DNA of 64,000 nucleotides from Acinetobacter sp. BY419 (GCF_019038395.1 NZ_JAGFXZ010000002.1:1-64000); one strand, 5' to 3'; numbered from the stretch's first letter, positions 48,498 through 57,780 are shown. Notes: generated by a model from the letters alone, not told the origin. Translations and numbers: made by a program.

Positions 48498-49706
48498 TTA
48501 AAAGAAATTTAAATAACTTTGATAAAGCACAAAACCCAGAATCAGGCTAAACCAGACCGGTAGTTTTGAACGTAGCAAAGCAATCATTACCGCGACAAAC
48601 AGCAGGTCTGAGCCATAACTAAAATAACGTTGTGAAAGATCCAGTAATAAATACAGTAACAAACCCACCACTCCAGCATTGATACCCATTACCGCCTGAT
48701 GGATATAGCGCTGTTGCATCAACCATGACCAGTAGGGCAAGGTTGCAAAGATCAGAAAAAATGAAGGTAAAAAGATTGCACAGGTCGCTAAAATTGCATT
48801 TAGCCAGAGATAAGGTGTCCAAGGCAGCAAAGCACCAATATAACTGGCAAAACTGAATAAAGGCCCGGGCATCAGCTGGGCAAACGCATAACCGAGATCA
48901 AAAGGTTGTGCACTCACCAAACCGGTGGTGACAAAGTCCTGATACAGCAAAGGCAGAATCACATGACCACCGCCAAACACCAGCGAGCCAGTCTGATAGA
49001 AATTGGCAAAAAAATGCAGGTTGGATCCGTCCCATAATTTGCCTACTAAGGGCAGCAGTAAAAATGGCAACATAAATGTCAGCAACCAATAGGGTGCGGC
49101 TGCAGATCGAATATAAGGCGAGCTGAGGGGAGTATCACTGACTTCTTTAGGTTTTTCTAAACCTGATCGAGAAAAATGTCCAGCCACGAGTCCACAGACC
49201 GCGCCCAGCATAATCACCAGAATTTGATTAAAACTCCCTGAAACTAGCATCAATAATATGACAGAGAGTATTAAGACTGCGTATTGCCAAGCAGTTTTAC
49301 AGAAGCTTCTCAGCATCTGCCAGAAAGCCCATGCGATTACAGAAAATACAATTAACTGGATGGTATGAAAGCTGTTTGAGCTTAAAATATGAAAATAGCT
49401 TTGACCCAATACTGCCACCAAGGTCATCAGAATGACCGAGGGCAGGGTAAAACCCAGCCATGCCATCATTGCTCCGGTATAACCCCGTTGCAAATAACCG
49501 ATCGACAGTCCCACCTGACTGCTGCTCGGGCCGGGTAAAAGTTGAGCCAAAGCGACCAGCTGACTGTATTGGGTGTCATTTAGCCACTGCAGTTGTGTCA
49601 CAAATTTTTGGTGAAAAAACACCAAATGTGCCGCCGGACCGCCAAATGAAATACAGCCCAGTTGCAGGAAAATCAGGAAAATTCGGTACAGTGAGGTTGA
49701 AGCCAT
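48498..49706 (-). CDS. chrA: chromate transporter ChrA
   Basis: A 402-residue inner-membrane protein with two homologous ChrA domains (the long-chain form). The first begins FLIFLQLGCISFGGPAAHLV and has LVALAQLLPGPSSSQVGLSI; the second contains SLVFGGGHVILPLLYQDFV and YAFAQLMPGPLFSFASYIGA. It expels chromate in characterised members. The start codon at 49706 is the only ATG in frame before a stop. A run of ten C on the coding strand lies 8 bases before it and occupies the place of a ribosome-binding site, which may affect expression (see findings). Confidence 0.93.
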   Translation of the reverse strand: MASTSLYRIFLIFLQLGCISFGGPAAHLVFFHQKFVTQLQWLNDTQYSQLVALAQLLPGPSSSQVGLSIGYLQRGYTGAMMAWLGFTLPSVILMTLVAVLGQSYFHILSSNSFHTIQLIVFSVIAWAFWQMLRSFCKTAWQYAVLILSVILLMLVSGSFNQILVIMLGAVCGLVAGHFSRSGLEKPKEVSDTPLSSPYIRSAAAPYWLLTFMLPFLLLPLVGKLWDGSNLHFFANFYQTGSLVFGGGHVILPLLYQDFVTTGLVSAQPFDLGYAFAQLMPGPLFSFASYIGALLPWTPYLWLNAILATCAIFLPSFFLIFATLPYWSWLMQQRYIHQAVMGINAGVVGLLLYLLLDLSQRYFSYGSDLLFVAVMIALLRSKLPVWFSLILGFVLYQSYLNFF

Positions 49707-49714
49707 ACGGTTAT

Positions 49715-49724
49715 GGGGGGGGGG
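49715..49724 (+). repeat. G10 homopolymer upstream of chrA start
   Basis: Ten consecutive G on the plus strand (C on the chrA coding strand) with an 8-bp gap to the chrA ATG. Such tracts are prone to slipped-strand mutation. Confidence 0.9.
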
Positions 49725-49833
49725 AATGAAGATAAAGTACCTGGACTGTATGACAGTTTTACGAAATTCTACAGACTATTTATTCAGGTGTTTATACACT
49801 ATGCTGCTTTAGATTAATGAGGACATTCTCTGC

Positions 49834-50838
49834 ATGCAGACATATGTGTTGAGTATGGTGATACTAGGTGTATTCGGCCTAAGTGGTTGCCAAACAGCCC
49901 CAATGACAGCCCAAGCGGCTATCAGTCATCTGCAACCTGCTGCACAACGCGGAGAAGCCCAGGCACGTCCCAATCAGATTGATTTTCAAAAGATCAAGCA
50001 AACCCAACAGCGTCCGGTGATTGCTTTAGTTCTGGGCAGTGGTGGTGCACGTGGCTACGCGCATATTGGTGCGCTGGAAGTATTGGAGCAGGCAGGTATT
50101 CGTCCAGATTTTATCGTTGGTACCAGTGCGGGCAGCATCGTAGGATCCATTTATGCCAGTGGCAAACCGGCCATTGAACTGCGCAATATTGCACTCAGTA
50201 TGCGAGCGACGGATGTCCGTGATATCAAACTGGCCAGAAAAGGCTTTTTTGATGGCAAGAAAGTTGAAGATTATGTCAATTTACAAGTAGATCAGACACC
50301 GCTTGAAGCCATGAAAATCCCGATGTTTGTGGTGGCCACAGCACTGAAAGAAGGCAAGAAAGTGGTCTTTAACTATGGCAATACCGGACAGGCAGTGCGT
50401 GCTTCAGTCTCAATTCCGAGTATGTTCATTCCGACCATTATTGAAAATAAAGAGTATGTAGATGGTGGCTTGGTCAGCCCGGTTCCGGTCAATGTCGCAC
50501 GTGAACTGGGGGCAGATATTGTGATTGCGGTGGATATTCTGGCCCAGCCGATTCATACTGAAACAACAAATGTCTGGGGCCTGTTTAACCAGAATATCAA
50601 TATTATGCAGCAACGTTTGGCCCATGAAGAATTAAAGTATGCAGATGTGGTAATTCAGCCGGATTTACGTGAAAAAGGTCATATTTTTGATGTGCGTGGC
50701 AGAGAGTTGACTATGCAGGCGGGTATTGATGCTGCTCAGTTAAAATTGATGGAAATTTCACAAGTTTATCAAAAACATGATTATGCTCAGGGGCATCGCA
50801 TTCCACAGTTTGTGGTACAGAAGCATCAAGTACAATAA
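49834..50838 (+). CDS. patatin-like phospholipase, lipoprotein
   Basis: A 334-residue protein with a lipobox VFGLSGC (lipidated Cys near residue 19), so it is anchored to a membrane facing the periplasm. The patatin domain has the oxyanion loop LGSGGARGYAHIGALEVLEQ, the nucleophile Ser98 in GTSAG and the catalytic Asp210 in DGG (EYVDGGLVSPVPVNVAREL). It resembles RssA-type patatins. Members hydrolyse phospholipid or lipid esters. A phospholipase role here is inferred from the motifs. The gene stands alone. Confidence 0.9.
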   Translation: MQTYVLSMVILGVFGLSGCQTAPMTAQAAISHLQPAAQRGEAQARPNQIDFQKIKQTQQRPVIALVLGSGGARGYAHIGALEVLEQAGIRPDFIVGTSAGSIVGSIYASGKPAIELRNIALSMRATDVRDIKLARKGFFDGKKVEDYVNLQVDQTPLEAMKIPMFVVATALKEGKKVVFNYGNTGQAVRASVSIPSMFIPTIIENKEYVDGGLVSPVPVNVARELGADIVIAVDILAQPIHTETTNVWGLFNQNINIMQQRLAHEELKYADVVIQPDLREKGHIFDVRGRELTMQAGIDAAQLKLMEISQVYQKHDYAQGHRIPQFVVQKHQVQ

Positions 50839-51184
50839 ATCTGTGATTAGAATTTTCTGAATATTCCCTTATTATAAAACTTTGATACAGGGATATTCAG
50901 TAAACAAGATCAAGGATCATCAGCTTTAATAGTTAACTAATTGTTATAAAAGATCAGATAATTTCTTATACCTATAAGTGGTTTGAAATTACCACCCAAG
51001 ATAAAATTAATTTGAAATATAAGCTATTGAATTATAAATTTATTATTTTAAGAAATAAGCCTTATTCGCCCTAAATTGTAATTTTAACATTATTATTCGT
51101 ATACTTAAGTTGATCAAATATTCAAAAACATCCATGTTCATGCCAGAATACAGCTACAAAAATCAAGAAACAGATGTAAATATT
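50839..51184. other. 346-bp AT-rich gap
   Basis: No gene is visible beyond the N-terminal extension of the next small ORF. A TTG-initiated reading of that ORF would begin at 51110, and ATG codons at 51134 and 51140 are also possible. No convincing ribosome-binding site is present. I see no terminator after the patatin gene. Confidence 0.4.
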
Positions 51185-51361
51185 ATGACGGATATTAAAA
51201 TTGGACATCAAGTCAAACTGGCACAATTTGAACACTATATTTTTACAGTGACAGCTGTCCATCAGGATGGTTCTTTTACCGTTGAAACCATCTTGGATGG
51301 TGAACAAATTTTAAGTTATCAGAATGTTGTACAGGAAATGCTCAGACCGGTGAAGCTTTAA
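51185..51361 (+). CDS. small hypothetical protein, beta-rich
   Basis: 58 residues from the ATG at 51185 (MTDIKIGHQVKLAQFEHYIF). The open frame extends back to a TTG at 51110. The sequence alternates hydrophobic and polar residues in short strands (VKLAQFEHYIFTVTAVHQDG, SFTVETILDGEQILSYQNV), suggesting a small SH3- or KOW-like barrel. I recognise no family. No ribosome-binding site is clear at any candidate start. The gene stands alone, and 9-bp inverted repeats follow it at 51368-51427. Confidence 0.5.
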   Translation: MTDIKIGHQVKLAQFEHYIFTVTAVHQDGSFTVETILDGEQILSYQNVVQEMLRPVKL

Positions 51362-51646
51362 ATCCCAGAGAATTTTCTGCTTTCCTGAATTGTTTTTATT
51401 CAGATATTAAAACAGTGAAAAATTCTCAGTTGCTGTGCTCCCGGTCCCAGACAAATAACTGTTGCTTTATTTGTAGTTAGCTTCTTCTCGGGAGTTTAAG
51501 CCCTTAAATATATTTTTTTATGTATGGATGCATTTTCTATATCAATAATTGTGATGCTTCATTTGCCGAAATGAACATTTTATTCATACTAAAAAAGCTA
51601 TAATAATAAACGATAACCTTGTCATTCAAAGAGTTCAAAAAAAACG

Positions 51647-52168
51647 ATGGCCCCTTTAGATCAAATTGCAGCAGTGTCGGATGACCAGTCAGAGTTAACG
51701 ATGTCAGTTCTCATGACGCCAGATATGGCAAATTTTTCAGGAAATGTTCATGGTGGAACCATTCTGAAATTATTGGATCAGGTGGCCTATGCATGTGCCA
51801 GTCGCTATTCGGGCAGTTATGTCGTGACCTTATCTGTAGACAAGGTGAATTTTAAAGAGCCGATTCATGTCGGTGAGCTGGTTACATTTCTAGCCAGCGT
51901 CAACCATGTTGGCCGTACCTCGATGGAAATTGGTATTCGTGTAGAAGCCCAGAATATTCAAAAGAGAACCGTGCGTCATACCAATAGCTGTTATTTCACG
52001 ATGGTGGCAGTAGATGAACATGGTAAACCCAAACAGATTCCAGCTTTAAACTTGAACAATGACTGGAAACGTTGCCGTTTTGAAGCAGCAGAACAGCGTA
52101 AAGTGGCGCGTTTGCAAGAAAACCATCATCCTTCATGCAGTATTTATAAAAAAAATGCACAGAGTTAA
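51647..52168 (+). CDS. acyl-CoA thioesterase, hotdog fold (YciA type)
   Basis: A 173-residue cytoplasmic enzyme hydrolysing acyl-CoA to free acid and CoA. Hotdog-fold features: MSVLMTPDMANFSGNVHGGT with ILKLLDQVAYACASRYSGSY (the long central helix and the N-H-G nucleotide-binding turn), VTLSVDKVNFKEPIHVGELV and RTSMEIGIRVEAQ. YciA-type enzymes act on a broad range of acyl-CoAs; the substrate here is unknown. The tail after LNNDWKRCRFEAAEQRKVAR is longer than needed for the fold. A terminator follows. Confidence 0.9.
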   Translation: MAPLDQIAAVSDDQSELTMSVLMTPDMANFSGNVHGGTILKLLDQVAYACASRYSGSYVVTLSVDKVNFKEPIHVGELVTFLASVNHVGRTSMEIGIRVEAQNIQKRTVRHTNSCYFTMVAVDEHGKPKQIPALNLNNDWKRCRFEAAEQRKVARLQENHHPSCSIYKKNAQS

Positions 52169-52181
52169 ATCCTGATTGAGA

Positions 52182-52212
52182 AAGGACCTTCATCTAGAAG
52201 GTCTTTTTTTTT
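52182..52212 (+). terminator. terminator after the thioesterase gene
   Basis: The stem GACCTTC / GAAGGTC with loop ATCTA is followed by nine T, starting about 15 bp past the stop. Confidence 0.9.
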
Positions 52213-52262
52213 GCATCATTTTTAGTTGATGACTGGAGCTTTGTAGTTTTTTATCTTAATAT

Positions 52263-52287
52263 AAAACGATACGTATCGTATCGTTTT
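52263..52287. promoter_or_regulatory. likely TetR operator palindrome
   Basis: A perfect inverted repeat AAAACGATAC-5-GTATCGTTTT (bases 52263-52287) lies 28 bases before the preferred TetR start at 52316, the position expected for autorepression. It also contains the shorter palindrome ACGATACGTATCGT. Confidence 0.78.
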
Positions 52288-52315
52288 TAGAATTTTAAAG
52301 CTTAAGTTGAAAAAT

Positions 52316-52879
52316 ATGCATAGTGACGAGAAAACTTCCAGACGGCAGCAATGTATTTTACAGGCGGTCGCAGATGCGCTGGCAGAATGTGAATATCATC
52401 AGCTGACCATTGAAGATGTGGCAGCACGTGCCGGGGTGGGCAAGTCCACAATTTATCGCTGGTGGAAGCACAAATCGGAACTGGTACTGGACACTTTCAA
52501 ACAACATACGGCTTCAGTATTTGAACTGGATGCGTCTAAAAGCCTGAAAAGCAATCTTATTCAACAACTCGGTTTTTTATCTCAGGCGCTGAATCATCCG
52601 GTAGGGCGGGCTTTGCTGGTGGTCATTGCCAATCATCGGGAACTGGCAGGTGAGTTTTTTCAGCAATATCTCTTGCCACGTCGGCAACAGACCCATCAAC
52701 TGATTCAGCAGGCGATTGAACGGGGGGAGATCCGTGCGGATTACCCTTTTGATTTGATGCTGGATACTTTATATGGTCCGATTCATTACCAGATTATTTT
52801 TTTCAACCGGATTCCAGATCAACACTATATCCAGAATCTGGTTGAGTTGGCCTTGCATCCTGTTGCTGTTCAAGCTTGA
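52316..52879 (+). CDS. TetR-family repressor
   Basis: About 187 residues from the ATG at 52316 (MHSDEKTSRRQQCILQAVAD); a TTG at 52307 also opens the frame. The N-terminal DNA-binding domain holds the helix-turn-helix LTIEDVAARAGVGKSTIYRW WKHKSEL. The C-terminal helices (about 70-185) are ligand-binding and dimer-forming, without recognisable ligand. The perfect palindrome just upstream is its likely operator. The next gene, an MFS transporter, starts 31 bases after the stop, so the repressor probably controls that exporter. Confidence 0.88.
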   Translation: MHSDEKTSRRQQCILQAVADALAECEYHQLTIEDVAARAGVGKSTIYRWWKHKSELVLDTFKQHTASVFELDASKSLKSNLIQQLGFLSQALNHPVGRALLVVIANHRELAGEFFQQYLLPRRQQTHQLIQQAIERGEIRADYPFDLMLDTLYGPIHYQIIFFNRIPDQHYIQNLVELALHPVAVQA

Positions 52880-52910
52880 GTCTGGTCTATTTCCTTAAAA
52901 GTTGGTGATT

Positions 52911-54110
52911 ATGTCAGTTAGTTCAGAGCGTTTATGGAATCGCTCATTTATCCTGTGCTTATTCAATAATTTTTTCCTGTTCGTCTATTACTTTGCCTTA
53001 CTGACTATCTTGCCGATTTATATCATGAAAGATCTGGGTGGTTCGGTAAAAGAGGCCGGTCTGGCACTGACGCTATTTTTGGCTTCTTCGATTGCTATTC
53101 GGCCATTTTCGGGCATGATCATCGAAAAGTTTGGCAAGAAAATCTCGATGCGTGGCGCAGGCGTGTTTTTTGCTCTATTTGCCTTTAGCTATTTGCTGGT
53201 AGATAGCATGTGGTCGCTGTTGCTGGTGCGTTTTTTACATGGTATCTGGTTCAGTATTCTGACCACGGTGACCGTGCCCGTCGCCAATGAGTTTATTCCT
53301 GAACATCAGAAAGGCGAGGGCATGGGTTATTTTGTCATGTCGACCAATCTGGGGGTAGTTTTTGGTCCATTGCTGGCATTGACCGTGATTCAGTTCACCA
53401 GCTTCAAGGTTCTATTTGGCATTCTGGCAGTGATGATTTCTCTGGGCTTGATTTTCTGCTGGATGTTAAAGATTACAGAGCTGCCAAAGCAGAATACGAT
53501 CAGCACAGAAAAAATTCAGTTTAGCTTGAAAGATATATTGGAAGTGAAAGTCTTGGCGGTGAGTTTTGTGGCATTGCTGACGGCTTTTGCTTATTCCGGC
53601 ATCATGAGTTTTATTACGGCATTTAGTGAAACCAAGCAGCTTTTGGCTTATACCAGTGTTTTTTTTATTGTCTTTGCAGCGTCCATGCTGCTGGTCAGAC
53701 CTTGGGTGGGGAAGATTTATGACCGTAAGGGGCCAAGTGCTGTCATTTATCCTTCTTTTGTTTTCTTTGCCATTGGTTTGTTAATCATCAGCCTGATTTC
53801 CAATCAGTGGATATTATGGTTATCGGCGGTATTTATTGGCATCGGTTATGGTTCACTGTTCCCTTGTTTACAGACGCTGGCGATTCAGTCGGTTGACAAG
53901 CAGCGTATGGGACATGCGATTTCAACCTTCTTTACCCTGTTTGATCTGGGTTTAGCGATTGGTTCCGTGGTTATGGGAATATTGATTGCCTATTGGGGCT
54001 TTGAAACCACCTATGTTTTGAGCGCTGCACTCGTCATTTTGACGATATGGGTTTATCGTCAGTATGTTGCCAAAAAGCAAAGTAAGTGCCCGGCAAATTT
54101 GGAGTTATAG
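52911..54110 (+). CDS. MFS transporter
   Basis: About 399 residues with twelve hydrophobic segments. The frame opens at a TTG at 52902. I prefer the ATG at 52911 (MSVSSERLWNRSFILCLFNN). The A-like motif between helices 2 and 3 is GMIIEKFGKKISMRGAG. It resembles the sugar-efflux and drug-efflux branch (LPIYIMKDLGGSVKEAGLAL, FIPEHQKGEGMGYFVMSTNL). Substrate unknown. It lies between the TetR gene and a LysR gene. One base separates its stop from the LysR ATG, so the two are cotranscribed. Confidence 0.85.
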   Translation: MSVSSERLWNRSFILCLFNNFFLFVYYFALLTILPIYIMKDLGGSVKEAGLALTLFLASSIAIRPFSGMIIEKFGKKISMRGAGVFFALFAFSYLLVDSMWSLLLVRFLHGIWFSILTTVTVPVANEFIPEHQKGEGMGYFVMSTNLGVVFGPLLALTVIQFTSFKVLFGILAVMISLGLIFCWMLKITELPKQNTISTEKIQFSLKDILEVKVLAVSFVALLTAFAYSGIMSFITAFSETKQLLAYTSVFFIVFAASMLLVRPWVGKIYDRKGPSAVIYPSFVFFAIGLLIISLISNQWILWLSAVFIGIGYGSLFPCLQTLAIQSVDKQRMGHAISTFFTLFDLGLAIGSVVMGILIAYWGFETTYVLSAALVILTIWVYRQYVAKKQSKCPANLEL

Positions 54111-54111
54111 A

Positions 54112-55005
54112 ATGGAATTAAGACATTTACGTTATTTCGTTACCGTGGCGCAGGAACTGAACTTTACCCGTGCTGCAGAAAAATTAAATACGGTACAGCC
54201 TTCACTGAGCCAGCAAATCAAGGATCTGGAACGTGAGGTGGGTGCACAGCTGCTGGAGCGGAATAATCGTAAGGTCGGGCTGACTGAGGCTGGTCAGGCA
54301 TTTTTAAAAGAGGCTTTGCTGAGTCTTGAACATGCAGAGCGTGCCATACAGGCCGCCAGACAGATCGCCAATGCACAGCAGGATCAGCTGAATATCGGTT
54401 TTGTCCCGGTCGCGGAAATGAAAGTCTTTCCTTATATCATGCCGAATATTCGCGCGCATTTTCCTGAACTGAAAGCGCAGTTTCATAGTCTGACCGATGC
54501 AGAGCAGTTTAATGCCTTAAGAAATGGACAGATTGATATTGCCTTTACCCGTTATCCGGGGCAGTTGAGTGAGTTTGATTCGATCCGCATTTTTGACGAG
54601 CCTTTAACCCTGATCATACCGAAAGACTCTCCGGCTGCCGCTTTGCCTTATGTCAGTATCAAAAGTTTTGAAAATCAGGACTTCGTGATCAGTGATGAGC
54701 AGTCTTCACCGCAATTGCATAAGCTGATTCAGGAGTTTTTTAAACAGTCTAAATTGAAGGTGAACGTGGTGCAGTATTCCACCAATATCCTGCTCAATGT
54801 CAATCTGGTGGGAATGGGCGTGGGCTGGAGTCTGGTGCCGGCCTATGTGATTCCATTACTTGGCGATAATATTGTGGTGAAAAAGACCCTGGAACCTTTG
54901 CCAATGATCGGACTGTATGCCAATTATCGCAAGAATCAAAAACATGTAGTGATTGATCTGATTTTAAAAGTTTTAAAAGAAAAATTTTGTGTGGATCTTT
55001 TTTAA
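54112..55005 (+). CDS. LysR-family regulator
   Basis: About 297 residues from the ATG at 54112 (MELRHLRYFVTVAQELNFTR), one base after the MFS stop and 8 bases after GGAG. The winged-helix HTH (AAEKLNTVQPSLSQQIKDLE) is followed by the linker helix and the periplasmic-binding-protein-like effector domain (QLNIGFVPVAEMKVFPYIMP onward). LysR proteins usually regulate a divergent or adjacent gene in response to a metabolite. Candidates are the GST next to it and the hydroxylase beyond, whose upstream region carries a good palindrome. Confidence 0.93.
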   Translation: MELRHLRYFVTVAQELNFTRAAEKLNTVQPSLSQQIKDLEREVGAQLLERNNRKVGLTEAGQAFLKEALLSLEHAERAIQAARQIANAQQDQLNIGFVPVAEMKVFPYIMPNIRAHFPELKAQFHSLTDAEQFNALRNGQIDIAFTRYPGQLSEFDSIRIFDEPLTLIIPKDSPAAALPYVSIKSFENQDFVISDEQSSPQLHKLIQEFFKQSKLKVNVVQYSTNILLNVNLVGMGVGWSLVPAYVIPLLGDNIVVKKTLEPLPMIGLYANYRKNQKHVVIDLILKVLKEKFCVDLF

Positions 55006-55134
55006 TATTTGCATATTTGATCTGCCCTTAGGAAAAGCTGTGCAACAGAAATGATCTGTAGCAGATCCTTTTAAATCAGGCTTGCAAATCGCTTTATACT
55101 GAACATCTAACAATAAAAAACCGGTTGAAGCAGG

Positions 55135-55752
55135 ATGATGAAGCTCTATAACAACCCGCAATCACGTGGTCTGACCCTGTTACCCTTGCTGAAAGAATTG
55201 CAGATTGAAGACCAGATTGAGCAGGTAGAAGTTACCTATGAGCATATGCATCAGCAAGCGTATCTCCAGATTAACCCGATGGGAAAAGTTCCCTGTCTGG
55301 TAGACCAGGAAATTATCATTTCAGAAATGGCTGCCATTTTTATCTATCTGGCAGATAAATATCCTGACAAAGGATTGGCACCTGCTTTGGATGATCCCAA
55401 GCGTGGGGCATATTTAAAATGGATGTTTTTCTGTCATGGGCCGTTTACCGAATATATCGATATAAAAAATTTGCAGGTCTCGTCAGAAAATATTGAAAAA
55501 AACCGAAGAAGTTTAAGTTTCGGTAATGAAGCAGCAGTATTTGCTTTTCTGAAGCAGAGTATAAGCCAAGCCAATCCCTATCTGCTGGGTGAACAAGTCT
55601 CGGCAGCGGATCTCTATGTGGCCTATTGTCTAATCTTCGCCATCTCTGCGAAAATCTTACCGGAATTTGACGAGTTCAGACCCTTTCTACAGCAGATGGC
55701 CCGTCGAGATTCGCTGAAAGACATCCCCTGGTTTCAAGCGTACCGAATTTAG
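55135..55752 (+). CDS. glutathione S-transferase family protein
   Basis: A 205-residue cytoplasmic GST-like protein. The thioredoxin-like N-terminal part begins MMKLYNNPQSRGLTLLPLL, with the glutathione-site block NPMGKVPCLVDQEIIISEMA (cis-Pro-type turn and the Glu/Ser pair) followed by IFIYLADKYP. The helical C-terminal part contains GEQVSAADLYVAYCLIFAI, the N-capping box of the family. The start has two ATG in a row. It lies 129 bp after the LysR gene and ends before a hairpin serving the convergent hydroxylase. Confidence 0.88.
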   Translation: MMKLYNNPQSRGLTLLPLLKELQIEDQIEQVEVTYEHMHQQAYLQINPMGKVPCLVDQEIIISEMAAIFIYLADKYPDKGLAPALDDPKRGAYLKWMFFCHGPFTEYIDIKNLQVSSENIEKNRRSLSFGNEAAVFAFLKQSISQANPYLLGEQVSAADLYVAYCLIFAISAKILPEFDEFRPFLQQMARRDSLKDIPWFQAYRI

Positions 55753-55784
55753 TTCATCGTTCTGTATATCTTGATATCTCATAA

Positions 55785-55809
55785 CAAAAAAACCACGCCG
55801 AAGCGTGGT
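55785..55809 (-). terminator. terminator of the hydroxylase gene
   Basis: The stem ACCACGC / GCGTGGT with a four-base loop, followed on the minus strand by seven T. Confidence 0.85.
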
Positions 55810-55826
55810 AAAAGGTGACCTTAAAA

Positions 55827-57431
55827 TTATTTCAGGTAGAGCTTTTTAAACAATAGCTGGCTGGTGCTTTCCATCGCTTGAGGAATAGTCAGAGCAGCTA
55901 CGAAACGGTCAGGACGCAAGATCACCACTGAATCGGAAGTGTTGCCAAACCAGGAGCGGATATCTGTGCCAATATCACCAATCGTAATAACGTCTTCATA
56001 CTGTTTGCGCTGGTTATTTTGTAATTGCACCGCAGGAATCACCTGGATAAATTTTACGCCAAGCTTTTTCCACTGTTGCAATGTCTCCGGGCTTAGACCC
56101 CATTTCGGATCGACACCCCAGGCAATAATCGCGAAATCATTGCCGATGACTTCATCCAGTAACACGGTTTCACCCGAAGCAAGTTGAACTTGAGGCTGGA
56201 TAAACATCTTGCCGACTGGAGAGTTTTTGGCTCCGTTGCTCAAAAGTGCGCCGTCATGATATTTCGGCATCGGTTTAAAGCGCATTTCCAGCAGGTATTG
56301 TTTAATCGGCTTGATATAGTTGAGAGCATAGGCAATACCGTCACGCACAAAACCCTGCCATTTTTTCGGTGGCGCTAACACATGACCTGCCATCACGGAA
56401 AGATCAATCATTGCCTGGGCATGGTCTTTACGTTCAATCTGGTACGAATCCAGAAGTTCTGGGCCAGCTTTGCCTTGAACAACCAGTGCCATTTTCCAAG
56501 CCAGGTTAAAGGCATCACGCATACCGCTGTTATAACCCTGACCTTGCCACACTGGCATGATATGCGCGGCATCACCGGCCAGTAAAATACGATCTACCCG
56601 GAATTTATCTGCAATACGGGCATTATGCGTATAAACACGCTGACGGATTACTTCGATACCTTCAGTGCTTGGTAGAACCTTAGACAGCAGCTTGGCAATA
56701 TTTTCCGGTTTGCTCAGTTCTTCCTGTGTTTCCCCTGGCATGACCATAAATTCAAAACGGCGAATACCATGTGGCAATGCTGCAGATACATAAGGACGAA
56801 CCGGGTCACAACATAAATAGATATGCGGCGTAGCCAGTGGGTCGTTTTCAAGATCGATCACGATCCATTGATTCGGTGCAGTTTTACCTTCAAAGGCAAT
56901 CCCAAGGTTGCGGCGCACATAGGAATTGCCGCCGTCACAGGCAATCAGGTATTGAGCGCGAACTATTTCTGCATCGCCATCTTTATTTTGCAGGTTGAGT
57001 GTTACGCCTTTGGCGTGCTGACTAAAATGAGTCAATTGACGTGAAAACAGCACCTGCGTATTTTTATATTGTTTTAAGCCCTGAAGCAGGACATTATCGA
57101 CTTGGGGTTGAATAAAAGCATTACGGCGCGAGAAACCGAACTCACGCGTTAAAGGCTGAATGTCTGCAAAACAGCGGCCTTTCGGTGTCAGGAACCGCAT
57201 TGCATGATTCGGTGTAGTATGCGGTAAGACTTGATCAACTAAACCTAAAGATTGAATGGTACGCAAGGATTCATCATCGATCCCAATGGCACGTGGATAA
57301 TCAATCAAACTATCCAGTTGCTCGATAATTGTGACAGCTATGCCTTGCTTGCTCAGATAGTTAGCAATGGTTAAGCCTACAGGGCCGGCGCCCAGGATTG
57401 CCACTTCAGAAGTGTAATTAGTATTGCTCAT
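55827..57431 (-). CDS. FAD-dependent aromatic hydroxylase (MhpA type)
   Basis: A 534-residue class A flavoprotein monooxygenase. The FAD-binding GxGxxG is [20 protein letters not shown] (residues 14-33). The second FAD block is [20 protein letters not shown] with [18 protein letters not shown], and the conserved DG motif is [16 protein letters not shown]. Length and sequence fit the 3-(3-hydroxyphenyl)propionate hydroxylase family (MhpA), which hydroxylates a phenol ring with NADH and oxygen. No meta-cleavage dioxygenase or hydrolase gene is nearby, so the true substrate may differ. A 21-bp palindrome lies about 160 bp upstream. Confidence 0.88.
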   Translation of the reverse strand: MSNTNYTSEVAILGAGPVGLTIANYLSKQGIAVTIIEQLDSLIDYPRAIGIDDESLRTIQSLGLVDQVLPHTTPNHAMRFLTPKGRCFADIQPLTREFGFSRRNAFIQPQVDNVLLQGLKQYKNTQVLFSRQLTHFSQHAKGVTLNLQNKDGDAEIVRAQYLIACDGGNSYVRRNLGIAFEGKTAPNQWIVIDLENDPLATPHIYLCCDPVRPYVSAALPHGIRRFEFMVMPGETQEELSKPENIAKLLSKVLPSTEGIEVIRQRVYTHNARIADKFRVDRILLAGDAAHIMPVWQGQGYNSGMRDAFNLAWKMALVVQGKAGPELLDSYQIERKDHAQAMIDLSVMAGHVLAPPKKWQGFVRDGIAYALNYIKPIKQYLLEMRFKPMPKYHDGALLSNGAKNSPVGKMFIQPQVQLASGETVLLDEVIGNDFAIIAWGVDPKWGLSPETLQQWKKLGVKFIQVIPAVQLQNNQRKQYEDVITIGDIGTDIRSWFGNTSDSVVILRPDRFVAALTIPQAMESTSQLLFKKLYLK

Positions 57432-57590
57432 AGCGAATGTCCATTCAATCGACTTGCATTTGATGCTATTAAGGGACAGTCACGCCTCAGAAACAAGTTA
57501 GGCGATAGTAGTTGAAGGATATGATTAATATTGGACTGTAAAGAATATTTTTTAATTAAATTATTGAATTTAAATATTAAATTAATAAAA

Positions 57591-57611
57591 AATTAATAGC
57601 TGCTATTAATT
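57591..57611. promoter_or_regulatory. putative operator upstream of the hydroxylase gene
   Basis: AATTAATAGC-T-GCTATTAATT, ten-base arms with one central base, 160 bp before the hydroxylase start. Its form (TTAAT... with a T-N11-A core) fits a LysR-type site. The LysR protein encoded nearby is a plausible binder. Confidence 0.6.
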
Positions 57612-57649
57612 CTGTGATTAGTTTTGACTATAGTGATAAATGGGTTTTG

Positions 57650-57690
57650 TACAATAAAAATGCTGAACCAGCATCAAGCATGATTCAGCA
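57650..57690 (-). terminator. terminator of the small exported protein gene
   Basis: Arms TGCTGAA and TTCAGCA (57661-57690) are followed on the minus strand by TTTTTATT, about 90 bp past the stop of the gene ending at 57781. Confidence 0.6.
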
Positions 57691-57780
57691 TCGAAGAATA
57701 TCGGGACAGTATAGGACAAAGCCTACTGGAGAAGTACTGCCACGAATATCTTTATAGGATTAAACGAGTCGTTTAATGAC

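Larger units (their letters stand above)
57432..57780. other. 349-bp gap between hydroxylase and next gene
   Basis: It contains the palindrome described next (57591-57611), the terminator near 57650-57690 and otherwise AT-rich sequence. No gene is visible. Confidence 0.5.
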
